From Isoetes taiwanensis (lineage: Eukaryota; Streptophyta; Lycopodiopsida; Isoetales; Isoetaceae), in the NCBI GenBank assembly GCA_021234155.1, contig JAJEKV010000249.1:1-64000 (forward strand): a stretch of DNA of 64,000 bases, given 5' to 3'. Position 1 is the first letter of the stretch. Each line of letters starts with the position of its first letter. The notes beneath the pieces are model-generated. The model was not told the DNA's origin. It saw nothing but the letters and a program-made list of their open reading frames with translations, and ran no database searches. The position numbers were made by a program, and so were the translations under genes. Of the stretch, positions 45,851 to 56,214 are shown in pieces.

Positions 45851-48800
45851 GATTCACATAAAAAGAGAATGAAGGAAAAGGAGGATGATCTTTGCCATTG
45901 TTGAAGAACGTCCAAGTATTCTGCCAGGGTCTTTTTCGATGTAGGATCTATGACTTGTTCCATAGCATTGCCGAACACATGCCTGACTCCTCCGAACTCT
46001 TGTCTACCTGAAAGTGAGTTGGAAAGCTTATATTAAGATGCATAAGATAAGACAACCATGGTCAAGAGATAATTATAAACAAAGTTTTCAATTCTTGAAG
46101 AAGCGCGTCACAGAAGAGTTTCATATAGTCCTTTGGCAACTTTTGAATTCCCTTTATCCCTTTTTGTGGCACAAACAAAATTGGGTATGGCTTAGCGTGT
46201 TTTTTCCCTCCATTAAAAAACATGGCATTGCAAACCATGTTAGTTCGAGATTGCTTGCTTTTGGAAAACTGAAACCCATCATGCTGGCACCCAATGACTA
46301 TATTCCATGAATTTTCCTATACAAAGTATGCTATTTTAGTAATGCTTACCTTAAAATACGTGCTTTAAATTGATCTTGCAAAAAGACTTATCTTTAAAAT
46401 GAAAAAAAGACTTATCTTTACAAGAAATTTATCGCGGCGGCCGCCGCGAACATTTCTTTTGAGTAACTTGTCCGAAAAACGTTATATATTACGTCAAAAG
46501 AGTCTCAGTTTTGGACCTACGAAATCGAACTAAATGTGCCCAACTTGGAGCTCCATGTTTTTCAAAAGATTCGTTGGCAATCCTCTATGACTACTTCGGC
46601 TTCAAGAAGCTTCTCTCTTCTATAAGTGCCTTTTACCTTGTGGATCTATTCATTTTCCTTGTCGGTAAATGTTTTCATTTCCAAGCATTTGTATACCTTT
46701 ATAAAATGACAAAGACACCTTGCAAGAGGTTTGTGCACTTCTGATTCTCTTGTAGCAAGTAGAACAAATGAAATTGTATAGTTTAGCCTCCACGTGCCCA
46801 TACGAAAAAAATGATGGCGCCTGGCAAGATTGAATCGACACATGCAAAGCTATCTCTTTCGAAGGACCTTACGATCAAGAAGTCATTTTTCTTACAAGCG
46901 CCATGGCCATGCCGCTCCCCTCCGGCTATGGCGCCGCTTCGAATCCTCAATCCATTGCATGCGAATGCATGCCTTTCATCCTTGCATGCCTTTGCATGCC
47001 TTTTTCCGCCCTTTGCATTATAAAAGCAAAGATTACAAATCCGGCGATCTTTTCAAAGGAGAGCTGGCTCTGCTGCGGGCGATGGAGATTGGCGCTTGCA
47101 AATGAGGTAGGGGAACCTTTATCTTTGTTCATATCATGAATCTCTTGCCTCTAAGCGTGATTTTCCCCTTTCCGAAAAAAGATTCGAGCTAAGTATGGAG
47201 ATGGAGTTCGGCACAACCCAAGACAAAGATACAACACGGAGGAAAGTCTGGTTGTATGGCTTAATACCCCTTGAGCTGATGAAAAGAACGCAGTGGCAAA
47301 CTCTGCTAGAACAAACTAGTCCAGGCATTCCTTTTCCTTGTCAATACAAACCGGAGTTTCATTTTCCACCGGGCTTTCCGACATGAAAGATGAGTGTAAA
47401 AATGCTTAGTGTTGCTAACGCCCTTTTACCTTCCTTCTAACTGTGGTTTTTCCGTTTTGCAAGCGAGTCCGAGCTAAATATGAAGTCCCGACCTTTGTAT
47501 GTGGCCGCGAACTTCGGATAAGCGAAAACTTTTCTTTGAAGTATTTCTCGCCTATAGTTTCCATGCAGATTCATAAGAAAGCTTAACCAAAAATGCCGGA
47601 AAAGGAGGTTTTAGGCATGGCGGATGTCACCGACAGGGGCAATAAAAGATAAGACTATTCTCAATTGCTTCCTCCTCTATTATCGATTCGACCGAGATAA
47701 TTGCATGCATTAGAAAGCGCACATGAAGAAGCACAATCTCAGAAATCTGGCGAAGCTAAGAAAGGCCATGAAGCCGAAATGGCTCCACATCCCGGTTCGA
47801 CACGCTAAGGTGCTCCCATATCAATTATGCTAATATTAATCTTGACTTTTCTGCTCAAACCCATGTTGAAGCATGATATTTTCTTTGGCGGGATTACCAT
47901 CAGAATAAAAAGGAAAGGCTTGGCAGAACCAAGAAGCCGAACTCCAAACATCCATATTTCCCCATGGTCTGCAACTATTGAGTAGGTCTTATGAGCAACG
48001 GCGATGAAAAAACCTCGCGAGAAACTGTTATGACCTGTTCATAAGGTAATCGAAGATGTTTCATTCCCTTTTTTCAGTTTTTTCGGGCTTATATTTTTCC
48101 TTATGAAGGACCTTTAACCCTTGATTCCACCTCGGTTTGGTTGGACCTCCGCAGATAACAAGGAAAGATTTCCCTCGCTTCCTTAAGAATCCGAAAGATT
48201 TCCACTTTCTCCCTCTATTCCAAGCACTCGAGGAGCCAAGATATCTACCATGGCGATGATGGTGAGAAATGGCTGGTGAGAAAAGCTTGCAATTCCCCTT
48301 TATAACTTCATCCTAAGATTATCCCTTGCAGGATTGTATGTCCTTATGCATAACGTTTTTGAAGTAGATCCTTCTTCTCTTTTACACATGTGACCCCATG
48401 CTGGACAGTCCTATCCATTCCCTTCTATTGGCTAATTGATCTTAAGAAATGATCTTTGCGAAAAAGAGCAATCAGGCCTGAACAAGTTGGAAGCTATTGA
48501 ATAAATAGCCAATCCATTTCCAATTGACCACATCTCCATATATCGAACTGAAGGTTAGAGACCAGACTTCAGCCCATTTACTGCCCTTTTCTTCATTTCT
48601 TTTTGTCAAAATTTCATTCATTGCAGCACAGCACATATCATATGAGACCAAGCATTGCTTCAAGCCTTGAGTAAGCCACCTCAATTACTTCTTACGAGTC
48701 CTTCCACATGTTTCTTATGCCATAAAATGTTTTTAAAAATATAGATAGAGATCTTGTGAATGAAGGACACAAATTAAAAGCCAAAGTGAAGAATATGGCA

Positions 48801-49439
48801 GAAGATTCAATGAATACAAGTTACAGAAGGTAAGGATTGCTCACCACGACTATTATTTTAGACTTGTCAAGATAGCAACATACAGCAATATATACGAACT
48901 CATTGGTTGTCGACAAAATACTTGAGCATTTGTTGGCTGATTTGCAACCACCATATAGAGTATTTGGAAAACAGAGTAATCAACAAAAGATCATAATATG
49001 CAATCATATCATGCCAATTTGTGTTAGCTCCTAGTTTTGTGTATCTGATTTGTTTTTTGATGTCAGCTCCTAGTTGGCAGGCTATAAGGAATGACTAATG
49101 TACTGATCTTTGATCTCTTAATAGACTGATTTACTGACTTGTTCTTTCTATATTCATGGTCTTGGTCTTAAGAAATTGCATATAATTTTCAGTCTCTCTT
49201 TTTTTTTTTGTATGGAACATAATTTGTTTTATAGAATCCATGCTTTCTACTGCGATAGCTTATCAATCCATTGGCATGCTTTAAAGTAAAGCACTAAAAA
49301 TAATGCAATATCATAAAGCTCTCTCATGTTTTCTAACACGAATGCATGAGTGTCTTTGTAGGAATACATCTAATTCCGTCCTATCTGCATTCAAATCTAC
49401 ATCTTCATATGCTTTATTATCTGATCTAAGTACTACAAA

Positions 49440-50080
49440 ATAAAAAAGGGGGATTGTTGAGAAAAGGGTATTAACTAAGTATGGGATATTAAATACAAGG
49501 TCACAAAAGGGGGATGGTTGAGAAGAGGGGTATGAACGGAATAAGGGGATATTAAACACAAAATCACGAAGGGGGGATTTTTGAGAAAATGGTATTAACA
49601 GTATGGGATACTAAATTACAAGGTCACAAAAGGAGGATGGTTGAGAAGAGGGGTATGAACGGAATAAGGGGATATTAAACATAAAAAGGAGTATGAACGG
49701 AAAAGGAGTATAAACATAAAAGGGGTATGAACGGAATAAGGGGATATTAAACATAAGGGGATATTAAACATAAAAGGAGGATGGTTGAGAAGAGGGTATG
49801 AACGGAATAAGGGGTATGAACGGAATAAGGGTATATTAAACTATAAAATCACAAAGGGGGATTGTTCCTAGAAAGGGGTATGCACATTATTTGTGAGAAA
49901 AGGGGTATGACCATTGCATATGGCAATGGGGGATATAAAAAAAATTCAAATAAGGGGATATTAATCTACAAAATCACAATGGGGGGATTGTGGCCAAATA
50001 CCCCGTTTCTAAAAATCATGTCCATTCCACGAAAAGGGGGATTTTAAGGGGTTTTTTATGGGGGATTTTAAGGAGGATAT
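49440..50080. repeat. Irregular tandem array, right subterminal
   Basis: Repeated blocks of GGGGGATTGTTGAGAA, GGGTATGAACGGAATAAGG and GGGATATTAAACATAA in varying order, eight or more partial units. It mirrors the left array in position and G-richness, though not in exact sequence. Confidence 0.75.
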
Positions 50081-50104
50081 GGGCATCGTTTTTGATGTGT
50101 ACGA

Positions 50105-52564
50105 CAACTATGGTGTTTAAGGCAAAAAAAAAAAAAAGATTGAGGCAAGGAAAAACAGAAGTTGAAAAAATTTAACCGGTGTTGCCACGTTATCGTGTCT
50201 GAAAGCATTTGCTGGCGCGTTGCTTGCTGCTCAACTTGCCATCGCCATCCAAATTGTAAAGATACTTCTTGTAAAATGAACAAGCTATAGATCAAGGTCA
50301 AAGGTTGTGGCAACTCAGCTACTTTTTTGCTCTCGTCTCTGTGATTTCCTCTTCACTAGCAAGTGCAACAATTTTAGGTGCCCACCAATGCTGCTTTTCA
50401 TTTGTTGATTTAAAAGCTTCCCCATATACGTCGACTCATACTTTACAGACATTAGTATATGGTCGGATGGAGTTTTTGGAAAATTAAAAATATTCTTGAA
50501 TGTAGGTTTACATGCCCAAGTCTCTGACGCATGCTTGGAATTTGGAAGATTAGGTTGCAACTGCTGGAATAGGTAAAAATATTGAAATGTTTTCTCTGGT
50601 GGTAGAAGAAGGTTATGGTTTGGGCATAGAAGAAGGTTTATGGTTTGGGCATAGAAGAAGGTTTATGGTTTGGGCAGTCGAAGCTATAAGGATAGGCTTA
50701 GGTAGCTCGGTTGCATTAATAGGCGTTGTATAGATAAATGCTCAATGCTAGAGATGCTTTCTGCTGCAGTGCTACCCTTTGCATTAGTTCAAATAGTCAT
50801 TTGAGTTAGTTGCTTAGTCTGGCAAATTGTAGAGGTGATTGTGTAAGGCACTTAGTTAGTCTTAGTTGAGTACTTTGGTGTCGCTTTTGATTAGATGTGC
50901 GGCCTCCTTGGATGTGCACTTTGTAGATGAACTGTTCATGGGAGACTACTAGTTGTTGTTGTTGTGTGAATGATGGGGTTTTCCTATGTGCATGTTGTGT
51001 ATCCTAGTCTATGTGCTTGAAATAAAGCCTTGTATATTAAAGAAGATGATTTCAATGGCACAGATTGCGTTTCATGCTTTGGGTAACTTGTTAGGTGTAT
51101 TTCTTAGACAGGGTGCAGAGCTAGTGGTAGAAATAACAAAGGTAGTTTCTCTATTGGAAGATGTTAACATTTGCTATCTATTTCTGAAAATTAAGGGACA
51201 AGGTATTTGCAAACAGGCATTATCCTGGTTTATTATGCTTGCAAGGAGATACAAATTGCTTAATCAAAGATGTGTGGTTGGAATTCAAACATATTGACAT
51301 ATAAAAATAGTTGTGCTCAGTATTTTGAGTGGAGCTTTACTACTCAAGCAAATTCATGGTCTCCCATCATCATATAAGATAAATAATTACATATGCTCTA
51401 TAGATAAAATGGATTCATCCACTAAGCAAAATGATATGGGGCAATAACAAACCTCAGCAGATGCATATTTGAAACATTTAGCCATGAAAGATACAATTGA
51501 GAGTATAACGCGGGTATGCACTATTGGTACAAAATTATATAAAATCCCCAAGTCATACATGAGAGTTTGTGTGAATACCTATCAATGTCATTGCAAATAA
51601 TATGCACATGTATACATGATCTAAGGCCACTATGGAAGGGCGCATGCGATGAAGTTGTCTTGATCATCAATAACGTAAAGATGATCTTTATATTTGATCC
51701 TTAAAGATGTATGGTGACATGGAATCTGGGAAGCAGATTCCAGGGGCTCCACGACTGGCAGAACCTGGAGTGGGTCTAGAATCGCGATCCAGTTCCAGGC
51801 TGCTACAACATGGAAACTGGGTCGGACATACCTGCTGATCACCGGTTGCTTGAGCGGAATTGCTGAGCCCTTTTCCATTACGGAGGCGGAACAAGAGACC
51901 CAGTTGCCATATTGTCATTTCCTATGTATCTATCTATCTTATAATGTCTTATACAACTTGTGGCGCAACTCCAAAATCAAATGTTGAGCAAATGTTCTGC
52001 ACCTTGAATTTTTTTTTGTTTGTCGTGCCTTTCAAACAAGCCATAATACATGCAATAAATGGTTTCTTGCTATCCAGTTGTCTTAATTGGTTGCCTAGAT
52101 AACCCAACTTTTATTTTTGAAACATGGTGTAACGCATGGATTCTTATCTCATTATGTTTGAAGAAGCTTTTATTTTGAAGGATAATCCCTCTCCTTTTAA
52201 TTTTTGAAGAGAGTAAATAAAATCCTTCTTGAAGATATAAATCTTTTCTTTGAAGTGTGGACTTTTTCTAGGTCCCATAAGCCAATTTGGTTTTCAAGTA
52301 CATTAAATCCAATCATTTCAAAATTTTAAAAACATCCACTTAATATCTAAGTGCTCCAAGATTGAAATGCTATACATGAAACAAGATGAATATATGGATA
52401 GCTCTTTTTGGACACTCTAAGATAGAAACCAAAAGATAATTCAATCAGGGACTACTTATTCATTCCACCTATACCATAAAATAAATCAATTATTTTAGCA
52501 AATTCATGCATCAACGAGAACCATGTCATATCCATTAATTAATAGATGGGCATCATAGAACTAG
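50105..52564. other. Right part of segment X, no recognised gene
   Basis: AT-rich with short unmatched ORFs. GGTTTATGGTTTGGGCATAGAAGAA-like blocks repeat three times at 50600-50680 (24-25 bp units). 51700-51860 is GC-richer but without a motif. Confidence 0.35.
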
Positions 52565-52856
52565 CCCCCAAAGTATATATTATGATTCACAAAGTGATTT
52601 TACCAAAATATTACTAGCTTTATTGAATAACTATAGCATGCATGAAACTATCACATAAACCATCACTAGTTTTAACAAACCATTATAATATTAAAAGACG
52701 GGATTAATAACCATATGACGAACCACTACCGTTTTCAACAAACCACTATGACATGTGGTTTTCTTCTATTAAATAAATTCCTGCATAAGAAACTACATAT
52801 ATCATGGTTTTAATATGAATTAATACTGGTTAAATATAATAGTTTACTTTTGGAGG
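52565..52856. mobile_element. Possible MITE at the right edge of X
   Basis: CCCCCAAAGTATATATTA at 52565 is mirrored by the right edge, whose reverse complement is CCTCCAAAAGTAAACTATTA. The interior is AT-rich with repeated AAACCA(C/T)(C/T)A motifs. It resembles the left edge of X, so it may be a solo terminal piece of the same family instead. Confidence 0.4.
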
Positions 52857-52861
52857 TCTTG

Positions 52862-53314
52862 TGAAAGCATCGAGACCTGAGAGAAAAACCTATGCTCCAT
52901 GTGTGCACTGCCTAAGGGATACACACTCATCAGACTTTTGCTGGTACATACCATGCCCAAAGTGTGGAAAAAGAGGTCATTATGGCAAAGAGTGTCCAGT
53001 CTGTCACTTCTGTAAATCTGTTGGCCATTATGAGGAAAAGTGTAGTGTCAAAGAATATTTTGCAAGACAAGAGGCGACCAAAAGTGCTGAGCCAAGTGCA
53101 CCTAGCAGACTGGCCACAGAAACCTCTCCTGCAGTTAGGTTTGCTACTGACATTAGTACTTCAATCAGGTTTATGCAGGAAGATCAAGAAGAGGAGATTA
53201 TGGCTGTGCATACAAGAGCTATGAAAAATAAGGAAGCTGCATCAATCAGCAGAGGAGCTGAGGTAATCAAAGAGAAAGTGACCGAGGAAAATCAGGTTGT
53301 ACCCCTTCCTCCTA
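52862..53314 (+). pseudogene. Gag C-terminus with three CCHC knuckles (B2), interrupted by a MITE
   Basis: Nucleocapsid part of Gag, which binds the element RNA. Three C-x2-C-x4-H-x4-C fingers are readable: CVHCLRDTHSSDFC, CPKCGKRGHYGKEC and CHFCKSVGHYEEKC. The frame continues towards the protease but is broken by the MITE at 53315. With the MITE and one target copy discounted, the gag and protease frames are the same, so gag, protease and the upstream RNase H form one reading frame. Confidence 0.75.
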
Positions 53315-53633
53315 GGGTGAAAGCATGCTATGGTGTACCACTTTTGGAACCCTCAAAAGTACCTACACTCGGTACTTTTAAAACTGGTACTTTCTTTTTT
53401 TCTTCCCATTACAATCAATCCAAAAATTTTGAATTGAAGGTCAATAACATGTCAATCCATAGTAGTAGAGGATAACAATACTATTAGAGACTAAAATGAA
53501 TGAATCCTCTCAAACTTATTGTTTATTGAGACATTTATGGAAGTTCCCAGTACCCAGTGCTGGGTACTTTTTTCGGTAGTTTTGCACTCCCTAAAAAGAA
53601 CTTTAGATGGTACACCCTAGCATGCTTTCACCC
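53315..53633. mobile_element. 319-bp MITE in the gag-protease junction of B2
   Basis: TIR of about 26 bp: GGGTGAAAGCATGCTATGG on the left, and GGGTGAAAGCATGCTAGGG as the reverse complement of the right. CCTA flanks both sides (53311-53314, 53634-53637) and occurs once in B1. The interior has GGTACTTT/AAAGTACC inverted motifs. Confidence 0.9.
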
Positions 53634-54881
53634 CCTAATCAAAAGTTTACTAAGAAAGAGAAAGAAAGTGATGACTTTGAATGTCTGATGAAAAATGCTA
53701 AAGTGAGTGTAGACTTGTTGACTTTACTAAAAATTGCTCCATCCTATAGAAACAAAATTATGGATTTGACAAAAGAAGATCAAGTCAATCTTTCTCAAGA
53801 GGAGCAGATAGCCTTTGCAAATCATATTAGTGAGCAAATGCTTGTGCAGAATGAATATGATCCTGGTGCCTTTACATGTGAAGCTATGTTGGGAAAAAAT
53901 ATGCTTTCTAAAGTACTTCTTGATGGGGGCTCTCCACTTAATGTTATGCCCCACCATATAATGAAGTCTTGTGGCTTGGAAGTTGACAAGAAGGCACCTA
54001 TGGTGCTAAAATCTTTTTCTAACTCTAGGATCAATCCAATTGGTGTGCTTAGCAACATTCCAATTGATGTGGGAGGAATAAAAGTTGCTGCAAGCTTTGT
54101 GGTAGTTGCATTTGAAGGAGCTGATGAAAAAACTGACATCTATGATCTGTTATTGGGTAGAAGATGGCTATCTACTATTGATGCTAGACCAATTTGGTCA
54201 AAGGGAGAGTGCACTATATCTGATGGCAAGAAAACTGTTACACTGCTCAATAAGCTTGGTGAATTTGAGTCATTGAACTTCATTGAGGAAGATTTATTGG
54301 TTACTAACCCATGTGGTGAATATGAGTTTGCAATAGCTACAACAGATATTGAGTCCAAGCCAACTAAGGAAAGTATTACTCCAGGTGTAAAAGGTTTTGC
54401 CTTTCTATGGTTTGATGGAGGTGTTTCAAAGAAGTTGAGCATTGCATCTTCTGCTGCCATTATCAAAGATCATGACTGTAAGTTGCTTGCAAAAGTTGGC
54501 AGGATCTATCCCAACACTACTTCAAACATGGCAGAGTATAAGGCTATGATAGCTGGATTACAAGAGGCCAAACACTTGGGAATAACTAACATTGTGATAT
54601 TTGGAGATTCTCAATTGGTGTGCAGGAAAATATTAGGGGAATATCAAGCCAAACATGAAGACATGATGGCCCTCAGAGATGAAGCTTTGAAGGAACTAGC
54701 AAGCTTTGAGAGTTGGGAGCTAAACCATATTTCCAGAGATCTTAATGAAGAGACTGATGCGCTGTGTAAAAGTGTTTTGCTCGAGCATCTAGCAGAGGGA
54801 GCTGTCAAGGAAGAGGAACTGGAAGAAGAAGACTTGAGGCAGCTACACCCTATACTAGTCATCAATAGAGTTGAAGATTGA
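53634..54881 (+). CDS. Protease plus RNase H with complete D-E-D-D, upstream of RT (B2)
   Basis: One open frame. The protease motif KVLLDGGSPLNVMPHHIM lies near its residues 100-120. After the linker WLSTIDARPIWSKGEC the RNase H begins: LWFDGGVSKKLS (first Asp), NMAEYKAMIAGL (Glu), IVIFGDSQLVCRK (Asp) and NEETDALCKSV (last Asp). The DGG start and FGDSQLV motif resemble the archaeal-type RNase H (aRNH) found in Tat-like elements, where as far as I know it normally follows the RT-linked RNase H. Here it precedes RT. It would degrade the RNA of RNA-DNA hybrids during reverse transcription. The frame stops at 54879-54881, just as the RT frame opens. Confidence 0.85.
   Translation, partial: PNQKFTKKEKESDDFECLMKNAKVSVDLLTLLKIAPSYRNKIMDLTKEDQVNLSQEEQIAFANHISEQMLVQNEYDPGAFTCEAMLGKNMLSKVLLDGGSPLNVMPHHIMKSCGLEVDKKAPMVLKSFSNSRINPIGVLSNIPIDVGGIKVAASFVVVAFEGADEKTDIYDLLLGRRWLSTIDARPIWSKGECTISDGKKTVTLLNKLGEFESLNFIEEDLLVTNPCGEYEFAIATTDIESKPTKESITPGVKGFAFLWFDGGVSKKLSIASSAAIIKDHDCKLLAKVGRIYPNTTSNMAEYKAMIAGLQEAKHLGITNIVIFGDSQLVCRKILGEYQAKHEDMMALRDEALKELASFESWELNHISRDLNEETDALCKSVLLEHLAEGAVKEEELEEEDLRQLHPILVINRVED
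54859..54881 (+). promoter_or_regulatory. Frame-overlap window between RNase H and RT ORFs
   Basis: The RT frame is open from 54859, after a TAG at 54856-54858; the RNase H frame ends at 54881. Joining them needs a +1 (or -2) shift within 23 bases. Both copies of B have the same arrangement. It could be programmed frameshifting, splicing, or an inactivating change older than the duplication. Confidence 0.4.
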
Positions 54882-56214
54882 GAAAAATGGTAAGGAAAGA
54901 ACTTTGTTTGTAGGAGACTTGTTTAAAGAGGAAAATAGAAGTAAGGTTACTCAAATGTTTGATGATTGGAAAGATGTGTTTGCTTGGGACTACAATGAAC
55001 TTGTAAAAGTGGATAGGAATGTGTGTGAATTTGAAATTAAAGTTAAAAAAGATGTGAGACCTGTTGTGCAAAAGCTAAGAAGAATTAATGTTGCCTTGTT
55101 AGACCTGATCAAGGAAGAGTTGTGCAAGATGGAGAATGCAGGGGTCATAAGTGAGATAGTGAATCCAGAGTGGTTGTCATGCATAGTTCCTGTGGAAAAG
55201 AAAAATAAAACCATAAGAATCTGTATTGACTATAGGGATTTAAACAAAACCACTATCAAGGATTGTTATCCTTTACCCTTCTTGGAGCAAGTTTTACATG
55301 CTGTTGCAGGGAAGGAAATCTATTCATTCTTGGATGGATTTTCAGGCTTCAATCAAATCAGCATAAAAGAGGAAGATCAAGCAAAAACAGCTTTCATCAC
55401 TCCTTGGGGTACCTATGCAATGAAGAGGATGCCATTTGGTTTAATGAATGCCTCAGCTACATTCCAAAGGGCTATGGATACCATATTCAAAGACATGCCC
55501 CCAGATCAGTTCAGAGTATTTCTGGATGATCTGTGCTTAGGTACATTGCTAAATGATCATTTTGCTTATCTCACTAAGGTTTTCTCTCTGTGCAGAAAAG
55601 GAGGAGTAAGTCTTAATCCAAAGAAGTGTCTATTCATGTGCTCAAAAGGAGACCTGCTAGGGCACGAAGTCTCAACACAAGGGATACAAGTTGCAGAGAG
55701 TAAGGTGGATGCTTTGAAGAAACTCACACCACCCAAAACTATCAAACAGGTAAAAAGTTTTTTAGGTATGACAAGCTTTCTGAGGATGTACATACCACAC
55801 TTTTCTCACACCACAAGTCCTATCTCAAATCTGACCAAAATAGGAAAGCTCTCCAAACATGAGAGCAAGCATATCCAGGTCCAATGGACTGGAGAACACC
55901 AGCATGCCTTTGAAAAAATCATTCAAGCCATATCTGAATCTACTCTACTGAAACCACCTGATCCCAAGAAACCATTCCAAGCTTACATAAGTGTTACCAA
56001 TAGGGCTATAGGAGCAGTTTTGCTTCAGGATGAAATGATAATAACATTTGCAAGCAAAGTATGGTCTGACACAGAGTTGAGATATTCCAGACTTGAAAAG
56101 AGTGCAGCAGCTCTGATATTTTTGATTGATAGGCAAGGTCATGTTTTCCAGAATAACAAGTTGGTTGTCTCTATGAAACAAAATCCCATGGCTCTTCTTT
56201 TTGCAAAAAAATAA
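54871..56214 (+). CDS. Reverse transcriptase plus degenerate RNase H (B2)
   Basis: RT copies element RNA into DNA. Visible blocks are IRICIDYRDLNKTTI, SFLDGFSGFNQISI, AFITPWGTYAMKRMPFG, SATFQRAM, the catalytic FRVFLDDL (F-L-D-D in place of Y-x-D-D) and GHEVSTQGI. Next comes a Ty3-type RNase H with lost catalysis. The position of TDAS reads ISVTNRAIGAVLLQ (first Asp gone), RLEKSAAALIF keeps Glu, the TDH position reads LVVSMKQNPMALL (Asp gone), and the ADALSR equivalent beyond the stop is NDPSAYLP (Asp gone). The frame ends at a TAA (56212-56214) but continues in phase into the next ORF. No ATG suits the start, so it is probably expressed by fusion. Confidence 0.85.
   Translation: MKIEKNGKERTLFVGDLFKEENRSKVTQMFDDWKDVFAWDYNELVKVDRNVCEFEIKVKKDVRPVVQKLRRINVALLDLIKEELCKMENAGVISEIVNPEWLSCIVPVEKKNKTIRICIDYRDLNKTTIKDCYPLPFLEQVLHAVAGKEIYSFLDGFSGFNQISIKEEDQAKTAFITPWGTYAMKRMPFGLMNASATFQRAMDTIFKDMPPDQFRVFLDDLCLGTLLNDHFAYLTKVFSLCRKGGVSLNPKKCLFMCSKGDLLGHEVSTQGIQVAESKVDALKKLTPPKTIKQVKSFLGMTSFLRMYIPHFSHTTSPISNLTKIGKLSKHESKHIQVQWTGEHQHAFEKIIQAISESTLLKPPDPKKPFQAYISVTNRAIGAVLLQDEMIITFASKVWSDTELRYSRLEKSAAALIFLIDRQGHVFQNNKLVVSMKQNPMALLFAKK

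Larger units (their letters stand above)
45182..50104. mobile_element. Inverted-repeat-bounded element of 4.9 kb inside segment X
   Basis: The left edge ACATCAAAAATGATGCCCAC and the inverted right edge ACATCAAAAACGATGCCCAT extend into CATCCTCCTTAAAATNCCCC on both sides, giving about 45 bp of terminal inverted repeat. Inside each end is a G-rich tandem array (45295-45850 and 49440-50080). No transposase is recognised between 45.9 and 49.4 kb, where only short unmatched ORFs occur. Confidence 0.65.
42972..52861. mobile_element. Segment X, 9.9 kb, between the two copies of B
   Basis: Unrelated to the retrotransposon. Its edges coincide with the end of B1 and the start of B2. The left edge reads CCCCCAAAAAATAG and the reverse complement of the right edge CCTCCAAAAGTAAAC, a short imperfect inverted match. 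AT-rich outer parts on both sides carry repeated AACCA(C/T)-type motifs in opposite orientation. I infer a large non-autonomous DNA transposon or a transposon-bounded fragment. No transposase was recognised. Its interior includes a 4.9-kb inverted-repeat-bounded element (45182-50104). Confidence 0.5.
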
